A stretch of DNA of 42,717 nt from Acholeplasmatales bacterium (GTDB lineage: Bacteria > Bacillota_I > Bacilli_A > Izemoplasmatales > Izemoplasmataceae). Below, piece by piece: positions 23,936 to 31,902 of this stretch (its first letter is position 1; every line of letters starts with the position of its first letter). The notes under the pieces were generated by a model. The model saw only the letters and a list, made by a program, of their open reading frames with translations, was not told the origin of the DNA and searched no databases. The position numbers were made by a program, and so were the translations under genes. The stretch is from assembly GCA_007694145.1 (NCBI GenBank), contig RECF01000068.1, positions 1 to 42,717 on the forward strand, given 5' to 3'.

Positions 23936-26253
23936 AAGTTGTGAATCAATATGTGCCATCTGTCGATGGCAAAGGCATTATGCTTGGACGTCCCGCCTAT
24001 ACCGATGATCTTGCCGCACCGGATGCGTTGATTGTCAAGGTATTGCGCAGTCCGCATGCATTTGCGAAAATTGTCGCGATTGACACCCAAGCGGCCGAAG
24101 CCCTTGAAGGTGTCGAACTGGTTTTGACGCACAAGAACGTCCCACGCAAAGCGTTTACCCGTGCGGGTCAAGGATACCCGGAGCCTTCACCCCATGATAA
24201 GTTTGTTTTGGATACATATGTCCGCTATGTTGGCGATGAAGTCGCGGCGGTTGCGGCCATCGATGAAAAAACGGCACAAAAGGCATTGGGTTTGATTGTC
24301 GTTCAGTATGAAGTGCTCGAGCCGGTCCTCGATTTTGAATCGGCCATTGATCACGCCAGCATCATCCACCCTGAAGAAGGCATTCGTGAAATGTTTCCGA
24401 CGGGTTTTGAACCCAAGCGCAACATTGCAGCCGCGTATGACATGCATGTTGGCAATGTTGAAGCCTCTCTCGCATCATGCGATGTGGTCGTCCGTGAAAC
24501 ATTCCATACACAGGCTCAAGCCCATGCCATGATGGAGCCTCATACAGTCAACGCCCGTATGGACTACCAAGACAGGCTGTTGATGTACTCATCGACCCAA
24601 ACACCCTTTCATGTGCGGCGGATTTTGTCTCAGGCGCTTGATGTGCCAATCAGTCGCATACGGGTTATCAAACCACGGGTTGGCGGTGGTTTTGGTGGCA
24701 AACAGGCACTGCATGGCGAAATGTTGGTCGCCTTGACAACGCTCAGGACACGCAAACCTGCGAAGATGGTCTTTACCCGTCAGGAAGTATTTGAGTCATC
24801 GTATTCTCGGCATCCCATGCGCATTGATATCGCACTTGGCGCGATGAAAGACGGAACACTCAAAGCCATTGACTGCCGGATCCTTTCCGATACCGGAGCG
24901 TATGGTGAGCATGCCTTGACAGTGTTTATGGTGGCAGGTTCAAAAGTCCTGCCGCTATATAACAAAGTCGATGCGGTTCGTTTCGGAGGCCAAGTCGTCT
25001 ACACCAACAAGACACCTGCCGGTGCTTATCGCGGTTATGGCGCGATTCAGGGAAATTTTGCCTTGGAGTCCGCTGTCGATATGTTATGTGAACGTCTTGA
25101 AATCGATCCGATTGTGTTCAGACGGAAAAATATGATTGCCGAAGGCGAGTCAAGCCCGATTTTCGAAATAATGGGTGAAGGGACAGAAGGTACAGCGATG
25201 TCCATGGAAACTTGTAAACTCGATACGTGTGTCTCGCGAGGGTTGACGCTGATTGATTGGCATAAGAAATATCCCCGGCAAACATTGCCAGACGGACGAA
25301 TCAAGTCTGTCGGGATGGCCATCGCCATGCAAGGCAGCGGTATCCCTTACATTGACATGGGAGCCGCCACCATCAAACTGAATGACGACGGTTTCTACAA
25401 CTTGATGGTGGGTGCAACAGATATCGGTCAAGGTAGCGATACCATCCTGACACAAATCGCCGCCGAGGTCCTCATGACAACCGTCGATCGTGTCATTGTC
25501 TATTCCTCGGATTCTGATTTGACACCATTTGATGCAGGCGCTTACGCATCCAGCACGACGTATGTTTCGGGAAATGCCGTGCTTGCGGCAGCGGAGAAGA
25601 TGAAGGGCATGTTACTTGATGAGGCAGCTCGGGCCTTAGGTTGTGATCGTGAATTAGTACGCTTTGACGGTGCGACCTTTACCGCTGACTCGGGCGAAAA
25701 CATCTCCTTGTCTAAACTGTCTAACCGGCTATATTACAACGAAGATCAGCAACAGCTGACCGCAACGGCCAGTTATGTTGGCACCAAGTCACCCCCGCCC
25801 TTCATGGCCGGCCTCATTGAGATTGATCTCGATCCTGAAACCGGTGAAATCGACATTGTCGACTATGTCAGCGTCGTGGATTGTGGGACGGCTATCAACC
25901 CAAAACTGGCCATTGGTCAAATTGAGGGTGGTATCGTACAAGGTTTGGGGATGGCCCATTTTGAAGCAGTTAAGTATACAGCACAAGGACGCTTGATTTC
26001 AAATGACTTTCTATCGTACAAAATACCAACGCAACGATCTGTCAAAAATCTTCAGACGGAAATCGTTCACAGTTATGAACCAAGCGGGCCCTTTGGCGCG
26101 AAGTCGGTCGGTGAAATAGGAATTGACACCCCACCCGCTGCGCTAGCGAATGCAGTGTATAACGCCACAGGCGTACGCATCACCTCATTGCCAATCACGG
26201 CAGAAAAAATCATGGCGGGCATCGCCGCCAAAAAAGGAGAGCAATCACTATGA
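23932..26253 (+). CDS. Molybdenum-binding subunit of molybdenum hydroxylase 1 (XdhD-like)
   Basis: A 773-residue catalytic subunit of the xanthine dehydrogenase superfamily, hydroxylating an aromatic N-heterocycle with water as oxygen source. Visible: N-terminal hammerhead domain (MLGRPAYTDDL), the cofactor loop RVGGGFGGKQ, GAYRGYGAIQ with Arg367, GATDIGQGSDTI, and GPFGAKSVGEIGI with the catalytic Glu728. The residue after FGGK is Gln258, where xanthine dehydrogenases have a purine-contacting Glu, so the substrate may differ from hypoxanthine or xanthine. In E. coli the corresponding XdhD is fused to its Fe-S domain; here it is separate. ATG 23932 overlaps the previous stop; the longer frame from 23869 lies inside the Fe-S gene. 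Confidence 0.92.
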   Translation: MKVVNQYVPSVDGKGIMLGRPAYTDDLAAPDALIVKVLRSPHAFAKIVAIDTQAAEALEGVELVLTHKNVPRKAFTRAGQGYPEPSPHDKFVLDTYVRYVGDEVAAVAAIDEKTAQKALGLIVVQYEVLEPVLDFESAIDHASIIHPEEGIREMFPTGFEPKRNIAAAYDMHVGNVEASLASCDVVVRETFHTQAQAHAMMEPHTVNARMDYQDRLLMYSSTQTPFHVRRILSQALDVPISRIRVIKPRVGGGFGGKQALHGEMLVALTTLRTRKPAKMVFTRQEVFESSYSRHPMRIDIALGAMKDGTLKAIDCRILSDTGAYGEHALTVFMVAGSKVLPLYNKVDAVRFGGQVVYTNKTPAGAYRGYGAIQGNFALESAVDMLCERLEIDPIVFRRKNMIAEGESSPIFEIMGEGTEGTAMSMETCKLDTCVSRGLTLIDWHKKYPRQTLPDGRIKSVGMAIAMQGSGIPYIDMGAATIKLNDDGFYNLMVGATDIGQGSDTILTQIAAEVLMTTVDRVIVYSSDSDLTPFDAGAYASSTTYVSGNAVLAAAEKMKGMLLDEAARALGCDRELVRFDGATFTADSGENISLSKLSNRLYYNEDQQQLTATASYVGTKSPPPFMAGLIEIDLDPETGEIDIVDYVSVVDCGTAINPKLAIGQIEGGIVQGLGMAHFEAVKYTAQGRLISNDFLSYKIPTQRSVKNLQTEIVHSYEPSGPFGAKSVGEIGIDTPPAALANAVYNATGVRITSLPITAEKIMAGIAAKKGEQSL

Positions 26254-26876
26254 AAAAAGCATATCGTTGGACAGATGTCGTCTTTATTGGCGGACTTTGG
26301 GGCATTCTTGAGGCCACGTTAGGTTATGGACTTCAGTTTTTACCGGCTTGGTTTTCTGGGAGTGTCATGTTTCCTATCGGTGCGGCCATATTGATGATGG
26401 CCTATCGTCGTCACGGTTCAAGCCGGATGCTTGTGTACATTGGCCTGGTTGCCGCAACCATTAAAGCCGTCAATCTGTTCATGCCGGGATTGCCTCCGGT
26501 TAGAACGTATAACCCGATGATTGCCATCATGCTACAAACAAGTCTTGTCGCTGTGGTGTTGCCACGCTTGCAAAAACAGCCCATTGTCGAAAGTGCACTG
26601 GCCATTGTCGGCGTCAGTATCGGTTGGCGGATCCTATTCATGCTGAACAACTCGTTGAATGTCGCGCTGACTGATAACACCATCTTTTACGTGATGAATG
26701 TAGACAATCTCATCGGCTTTGCCCTGTTGTTGGGTTTGGTTGGCGCTGTTTTTGCCATCCTGCTGTTTGAAGGGGCGCGTCGCATGGATGTTTCACGCCT
26801 TAAAGCCATGCGCTTTCACCCGACTGCAGCACTTGGCATGGTGGCAATCGCTGTGCTGTTGACTTGGTTCTTGTAA
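26250..26876 (+). CDS. Unrecognised 6-7 TM membrane protein in the purine operon
   Basis: A 208-residue integral membrane protein with hydrophobic segments near residues 10-30, 34-52, 60-78, 87-105, 112-130, 149-172 and 190-207. Conserved-looking polar residues lie within or next to membrane segments (GILEATLGYG, WRILFMLNNSLN, NVDNLIG). Size and helix number recall ECF-type substrate-binding (S) components, but no family signature is certain. It overlaps the stop of the Mo-subunit gene by 4 nt and has a GGAG site. It is the only membrane gene among 18 and no classical purine permease is present, so transport of a purine, molybdate or metal cofactor precursor is a reasonable hypothesis. Confidence 0.8.
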   Translation: MKKAYRWTDVVFIGGLWGILEATLGYGLQFLPAWFSGSVMFPIGAAILMMAYRRHGSSRMLVYIGLVAATIKAVNLFMPGLPPVRTYNPMIAIMLQTSLVAVVLPRLQKQPIVESALAIVGVSIGWRILFMLNNSLNVALTDNTIFYVMNVDNLIGFALLLGLVGAVFAILLFEGARRMDVSRLKAMRFHPTAALGMVAIAVLLTWFL

Positions 26877-26900
26877 GTTTGCACCCGAAAGGAAACCACT

Positions 26901-27737
26901 ATGGATAGCCTGTTTGAAAAAATATATCATACCCGTCAACAAGGCCAAGACATGGTGCTTGTGACCGCCATTGAAAAAGAAGGCGAGGGACCGGTTGAAG
27001 TCGGCAAGAAAATGCTCGTCTATGAAGATGGCACCTCATTTGGCACCGTAGGGGGTGGGGCGTTGGAATTGTTCGCACAAAAAAAAGCGCAAGAATTGTT
27101 CAAAACCCGTCGCCCCGTCACGGAAAAGTATGTTCTCGAGCAAGGGAAAGTCGTTGAGAATGCCAAGACATTACCGATGATTTGCGGGGGTTCGGTGACG
27201 TTCTTCTATGATTTTATCGGTGTAAAAAACCATGTCCACCTGTTTGGTGCGGGTCATGTTGGTCAGGCCCTCGCCAATGTTTTAAAACCGCTGAACTTTC
27301 ACATTACGGTCATCGATGATCGACCCGTCATACTTGAAACGTTTGCCCATGCCGATCACAAAGTTTTGGGCCCGTTCATCGAGCATATTGACAAGGGCGG
27401 CGTCAAACCGGGGCACTATGTTGTTGTTTGTACGCCATCACACCGTTATGATTACCATGTACTCAATCGCTTGCTTGAAAGTAAGATTGATGTGGGATAT
27501 ATGGGCATGTTGTGTTCACCTTCTAAACTCAAGGATTATCTGGCTAAGACACGTGACACCTTTGGTCAAGACATCAATCTGAGCGGTTTTTATTCGCCTA
27601 TCGGCCTTGACATCGGAGGCGGCTCACCCGAAGAAATAGCTATTTCAATTGCCGCCGAGCTGTTGGCGGTTCATCACGGCCGCACCACCATTCGACACAT
27701 GCGGGAACTATTGGATGCTGACGATCGTTACTGGTAG
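26901..27737 (+). CDS. XdhC/CoxI-family molybdenum-enzyme maturation factor
   Basis: A 278-residue protein of the XdhC family, which holds the molybdenum cofactor, promotes its sulfuration and inserts it into xanthine-dehydrogenase-type enzymes. N-terminal domain: MVLVTAIEKEGEGP, GKKMLVYEDGTSFGTVGGGALE. C-terminal Rossmann domain: HVHLFGAGHVGQALANVL, then VVVCTPSHRYDYHVL, GYMGMLCSPSKL and PIGLDIGGGSPEEIAISIAAE. No selenium-specific YqeB pattern is seen. AAAGGAAA precedes the ATG. The 24-nt gap before it is the largest in the operon. Its last 23 nt overlap the NTPase gene. Confidence 0.92.
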   Translation: MDSLFEKIYHTRQQGQDMVLVTAIEKEGEGPVEVGKKMLVYEDGTSFGTVGGGALELFAQKKAQELFKTRRPVTEKYVLEQGKVVENAKTLPMICGGSVTFFYDFIGVKNHVHLFGAGHVGQALANVLKPLNFHITVIDDRPVILETFAHADHKVLGPFIEHIDKGGVKPGHYVVVCTPSHRYDYHVLNRLLESKIDVGYMGMLCSPSKLKDYLAKTRDTFGQDINLSGFYSPIGLDIGGGSPEEIAISIAAELLAVHHGRTTIRHMRELLDADDRYW

Positions 27738-28215
27738 TCAAAATAGCGGGAAGACCACAGCCTTGCTCAAACACTTTAAGCAACATGGACACGGCGACGG
27801 ATTTGTGGCCATCAAACACTTTTTTGGTGCGCAAATCACTGGTTTTTCTGCGCAGCGGCTCAGCAACGGTGAAACACAACGCCTTGCCGTCCATGATACG
27901 GTTGGTGAAGTCGACTTTGACATAGGGTGTCGAATGGGACCGTATGCATTCAGTCGTTCAACCTTGCGTTGGATCGATGAGGTGGTGGCACTGCTGGTCG
28001 CAAAGCGAGTACAACCCATTTATCTTGATGAGATAGGCAAACTCGAGCTCAACGGAGAAGGCTTGGACAAAGCTTTGCGTATTGTCTTATCAAGCGGACT
28101 TGATGCCGTGATAAGTGTTCGAACCGATTTGCTTTCAACCGTTGTCAAGCACTACAATCTGAAAGACTACTTACACGAATCTGTGGACATAGAGAGGGGA
28201 TTGAAACATGTATGA
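27715..28215 (+). CDS. THEP1-like P-loop nucleoside-triphosphatase
   Basis: A 166-residue NTPase. The start at 27715 overlaps the XdhC gene by 23 nt and directly opens the P-loop TGSQNSGKTTALL. GFVAIKHFFGAQITGF matches the THEP1 GFVTxE-type strand, and YLDEIGKLEL near residue 105 is the Walker B motif of this family (usually VDEIGxMEL). VISVRTDLLSTVV near the C-terminus also fits. The family hydrolyses NTPs in vitro with no defined role. It shows some resemblance to the MobB-type GTPases that help cofactor synthesis, which would suit its place next to xdhC. The larger open frame from 27649 lies within xdhC and is not used. Confidence 0.85.
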   Translation: MLTIVTGSQNSGKTTALLKHFKQHGHGDGFVAIKHFFGAQITGFSAQRLSNGETQRLAVHDTVGEVDFDIGCRMGPYAFSRSTLRWIDEVVALLVAKRVQPIYLDEIGKLELNGEGLDKALRIVLSSGLDAVISVRTDLLSTVVKHYNLKDYLHESVDIERGLKHV

Positions 28216-29512
28216 TTTGGCGATTATGAACGGGAACGTTTATACACCCGAGGGCTGGAAAAAGACGAACATCTATGTCAAAGAAGGTCGGATTGCCAAG
28301 CTTGACATAGAAAAATATGAAGCGGATGACTATGTTGATGCAACCGATTTAGAAGTCTTACCGGGTATCATCGACCCCCATGTCCATTTCGAACTAGCAG
28401 TCGGCAATCATCGTTCAGTGGATGATTTTCACACGGGAAGTATTTCAGCTGCATACGGTGGGGTGACCAGTTTTATTGACTTTCTCGACCCTGTCAGTCA
28501 TCACAGTGATTTGGAGAAAGCTTATGAGAAACGACTTGCACTGGCGCAAAAAAGCGTTGTCGATTATATGTTTCATGCGACACTTGCCAATCCGCAAGGG
28601 GATTTGGAAGCTTTTGTCAAAAATATGAAGCAACTGGGTATTGATACGCTCAAAGTGTTCACCACCTACTCTGAAACCGAACGTCGTACTTCCGATGAGG
28701 CCATCTTAACGTTGTTGTCGTTGACGAAAATATACGATTTCATGTTGCTGGTCCATGTTGAAAATGATGATTTGATCCATCACGATGCCACGTTTACCCA
28801 CGCGGATTTATCTAAAAGTCGTCCAAGTATCAGTGAAACCATTGAAGCCCTCAAACTTGCGGAGTTTACCCGTCGGACCGGGGGTTCTATGTATATGGTT
28901 CATCTCAGTAGCGGACGGACACTTGAAGCACTAAAAAACTACTATCCCAAACTGATCAACACACAGTTTTTCATTGAGAGCTGTCCGCAATATTTCACCT
29001 TCAACCATGATCGATTGCAAGACGATCTAGGCCATCTATTTACCATGGCCCCACCATTGCGAAGCGAAAGTGAGCGGTTATTATTGCATCGTCTTGTCAA
29101 TGAGGTGTATACAATCGGGACCGATCATTGCAGCTTCATGGCAACACAAAAAGCGGTACCGACCCTTGCGGAGTTGCCGCTTGGGGTGGCGGGTGTAGAA
29201 CATGCCCTGCCTGTGATGCGCGCCCATTTTGGTGACGGAGTGCTTGACAAGATGACCCGGCATGTTGCTGAAGTGCACCGCTTACGTCGTAAAGGCCAGC
29301 TACATGAAGGCTACGATGCGGACATCATCATTGTCGATCCGTCATTTGAAGAACCTGTCTCTGATCATCATGGTGCGACGGATCATACTATCTATAAGGA
29401 TGTTCCGCAAAAAGGCAAAGTGATTTCTACGATGGTACGAGGGCGTTTCGTCATGCGCCGTCGTCAGTTTCTCGGCACGCACGGAAGTTTGATTAAAGGG
29501 AGGCGATCTTGA
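28208..29512 (+). CDS. hyuA: Dihydropyrimidinase/hydantoinase-family cyclic amide hydrolase
   Basis: A 434-residue amidohydrolase (YgeZ/HyuA type) that opens cyclic amides such as hydantoins or dihydropyrimidines, here probably a ring intermediate from urate or xanthine. Metal ligands are visible: GIIDPHVHF (His58, His60), the likely carboxylated Lys149 (IDTLKVFTTYS), LLVHVENDDL, MVHLSSGRTLEAL and the Asp in IGTDHCSF. Length matches the family (430-480). The ATG at 28208 follows GAGGGG and overlaps the NTPase gene. It stands next to ssnA as in the E. coli yge/ygf cluster. Confidence 0.92.
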   Translation: MYDLAIMNGNVYTPEGWKKTNIYVKEGRIAKLDIEKYEADDYVDATDLEVLPGIIDPHVHFELAVGNHRSVDDFHTGSISAAYGGVTSFIDFLDPVSHHSDLEKAYEKRLALAQKSVVDYMFHATLANPQGDLEAFVKNMKQLGIDTLKVFTTYSETERRTSDEAILTLLSLTKIYDFMLLVHVENDDLIHHDATFTHADLSKSRPSISETIEALKLAEFTRRTGGSMYMVHLSSGRTLEALKNYYPKLINTQFFIESCPQYFTFNHDRLQDDLGHLFTMAPPLRSESERLLLHRLVNEVYTIGTDHCSFMATQKAVPTLAELPLGVAGVEHALPVMRAHFGDGVLDKMTRHVAEVHRLRRKGQLHEGYDADIIIVDPSFEEPVSDHHGATDHTIYKDVPQKGKVISTMVRGRFVMRRRQFLGTHGSLIKGRRS

Positions 29513-30813
29513 TGCCGATTGCAATCACCGATGTCACCCTCTATGATTTCGAACAGTTCATTGAAGACGGGTACATCGTGTTTGATGAGACCATCCTCGA
29601 AGTGGGAAGGATGGCAGACTTCAAGGCAGGTGACAACACATGTATTGACGGTCGCGGCCACTGGGTCATGCCAGGATTGGTGTGTGGGCATACACACATC
29701 TATGCTACATTCGCTCGGGGTCTCGCTTTGCCATTTAATCCCGTTGACTTTCAGGACATTCTCGATCAACTTTGGTGGAAAGTTGATCGCCACCTAACAT
29801 TGGAGAGTATTTACCAAAGCGGTTTAGTCAGCGGAATGGACTTTTTGAAGAATGGCATTACCACCGTCATCGACCACCATGCAAGCGGCGAGGTTAAAGG
29901 GGCATTGAAACAGCTTCAAAGGGCGCTGACCGAAACACTACCCATGCGCGCGGTTTTGGCTTTTGAGACCAGTGATCGGTTTGATGTCGCCTCAGCGATT
30001 GCGGAAAACACCCAGGCCATCGAGCAACAAGTCCCAACAAAAATGGCGGCGCTTTTTGGTCTGCATGCGTCCATGAGTCTCTCTGAATCGACTTTAAAAG
30101 CCGTTAAGGCTGTCTTAGGCGACCACCCTATTCATATCCATGTTGCGGAAAGTTCGCTGGATCAGCAACAGGCCTTGCACCATTATGGTGAGCGTGTCGT
30201 CGAGCGCCTTGACCGTCATGGTCTACTCAATCCCGGCAGCATTCTTACCCACGCCATTCATGTCGATGACCATGAACTCAAACGCATTCAGGAACGCGGA
30301 TGTGTCATTGCCGTCAATGTGTCTTCAAATATGAACAACAGTGTCGGTTTGCCAGACATCCCGGCGTTTTTGAATCTGGACATACCAGTTATTCTTGGCA
30401 ACGATGGTCTTTCTTTTGGCATGGCGCATGAGTACTTGAACCTTGTCTATGCCATGCATCACAAGAAAAATTCACCCACGTCCCTTGATCTTGGCGATCT
30501 TCAACGAATGATTCGACAAACGTACACCTATGCATCTGAACGGCTTGGCATCGAACTGGGTGTTTTACGTCAAGATGCAGCGGCTGATTTGCTCATGATT
30601 CCCTACACTGCCCCGACGCCACTCGATGAAACGAACGCTTTTGGGCATCTGTTTTATGGTCTCTTTAACGCGTTCAAACCCAAGCATGTTTTCACATCTG
30701 GAAAACAGGTTGTTCGTGATTATGATTTGAGTGACGCCCATCAGAAACTGTATGCTGAAGCCAAACATGAGGCAGAAAAACTATGGAATCGGATAAGAGA
30801 GGAGGCAGAGTGA
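29512..30813 (+). CDS. ssnA: SsnA-type aminohydrolase
   Basis: A 433-residue metal-dependent amidohydrolase related to guanine/chlorohydrolase-type deaminases and to SsnA, found with selenium- or purine-linked molybdenum hydroxylases. Metal-site motifs: MPGLVCGHTHIYATFARG, PIHIHVAESSLD, THAIHVDDHE and ILGNDGLSFG. It probably opens or deaminates a reduced purine. GGGAGG lies 8 nt before the ATG at 29512, which shares one base with the hyuA stop. The TTG one codon earlier is less likely. Its stop shares one base with the DHOD-like gene, so all three are tightly coupled. Confidence 0.9.
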   Translation: MPIAITDVTLYDFEQFIEDGYIVFDETILEVGRMADFKAGDNTCIDGRGHWVMPGLVCGHTHIYATFARGLALPFNPVDFQDILDQLWWKVDRHLTLESIYQSGLVSGMDFLKNGITTVIDHHASGEVKGALKQLQRALTETLPMRAVLAFETSDRFDVASAIAENTQAIEQQVPTKMAALFGLHASMSLSESTLKAVKAVLGDHPIHIHVAESSLDQQQALHHYGERVVERLDRHGLLNPGSILTHAIHVDDHELKRIQERGCVIAVNVSSNMNNSVGLPDIPAFLNLDIPVILGNDGLSFGMAHEYLNLVYAMHHKKNSPTSLDLGDLQRMIRQTYTYASERLGIELGVLRQDAAADLLMIPYTAPTPLDETNAFGHLFYGLFNAFKPKHVFTSGKQVVRDYDLSDAHQKLYAEAKHEAEKLWNRIREEAE

Positions 30814-31892
30814 TGTCACAACTGAAGACGATGTTTGACCAACTTGTACTCGCCAATCCGCTCATGCCAGCATCCGGCCCACTAGTCGGTGATGACAAGA
30901 AGATGCAGTTTTTGCAAGATGCTGGTTGTGGTGCGATTGTCACGAAAACCATCTCCACGCAGTCACCAAAAATTCCCAAACCTTGCATCTATGGCGATAA
31001 GCAGTATGTCATGAACAGTGAACTTTGGAGCGAGCACGACTTGGATTGCTGGATCCATGATTTTTTACCCAACTATCAAAAAACCAACGATCGACCGCTG
31101 ATTATCAGTGCCGGTTATACAAAGGAAGATATGGAGATACTCATCCCGGCGCTTGATCCATTTGCCGATGCCTTTGAGATTTCCACGCACTATGTCGGGA
31201 CCGACCTCAAGGTCATTGCCGAAACGGTCACCACCATTCGCCGCCATACGACGAAGCCGGTATACATGAAAATCAGTCCGCACATCCCCGACCCGGGGGC
31301 CTTTGCCAAAACGATTAAGGCCGCGGGTGCAAACGGTATTGTTGCCATCAACTCTCTTGGTCCTACTTTGCACATCGATCTCAAGGACCGGGCCATACGC
31401 TATGGCAATGACAGCGGTTTTGTCTGGATGAGCGGACCGGCCATCAAACCCGTGGCACTTGCTACGGTACGAACGTTGCGACAAGCTGAACCGGATCTGA
31501 CCATCATCGGTGTCGGTGGCATTGCGACGGCTGAAGATGTGCTTGAGTTTATACTCGCTGGCGCTGATGCTGTGCAAATGCTATCGGCTGCTTTGATTAA
31601 GGGGAAAGACTTGTACGCGAAGATTCTTCGTGATCTGCCTGATGCACTCAAACGCTATGGCTTTGACAGCATTGAGTCTGTTAGGAAGACGACACTTAAA
31701 AACGACGTGGTCTATCAGGCTTCCGTGCCGGTACTCATTGAAGAAAAATGTATCGAATGCATGTTGTGTGAGAAAGTGTGTCCGTATTTTGCCATCACCT
31801 TCAAAGATAAGATAACTTTTGATGAATCGGTGTGCTTCCGTTGTGGTTTGTGTGTCAGTAAATGCCCAACACAGGCCATTGTCATGCATTGA
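30813..31892 (+). CDS. Dihydroorotate-dehydrogenase-like flavoprotein with ferredoxin domain
   Basis: A 359-residue fusion resembling PreA, the catalytic subunit of bacterial dihydropyrimidine dehydrogenase. Residues 1-305 form the FMN barrel (GPAIKPVALATVRTL and the phosphate loop IIGVGGIATAEDVLEFILAG). C-terminal cysteines 313/316/319/323 and 341/344/347/351 make two 4Fe-4S clusters. The usual N-x-S-C-P segment is replaced by FEISTHYVG (residues 121-129), so the substrate is probably not dihydroorotate or uracil. Its place after ssnA suggests ring reduction of a purine, a step assigned to YgfK in the E. coli-type cluster. A PreT-like NAD(P)H subunit is not encoded in the window. GGAGG precedes ATG 30813. 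Confidence 0.88.
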   Translation: MSQLKTMFDQLVLANPLMPASGPLVGDDKKMQFLQDAGCGAIVTKTISTQSPKIPKPCIYGDKQYVMNSELWSEHDLDCWIHDFLPNYQKTNDRPLIISAGYTKEDMEILIPALDPFADAFEISTHYVGTDLKVIAETVTTIRRHTTKPVYMKISPHIPDPGAFAKTIKAAGANGIVAINSLGPTLHIDLKDRAIRYGNDSGFVWMSGPAIKPVALATVRTLRQAEPDLTIIGVGGIATAEDVLEFILAGADAVQMLSAALIKGKDLYAKILRDLPDALKRYGFDSIESVRKTTLKNDVVYQASVPVLIEEKCIECMLCEKVCPYFAITFKDKITFDESVCFRCGLCVSKCPTQAIVMH

Positions 31893-31902
31893 GGAGGTTT
31901 TT

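Noticed and set aside
31065-31577. Minus-strand 170-codon open frame
   Set aside because: Antisense shadow of the DHOD-ferredoxin gene; low-complexity translation with no start signal.
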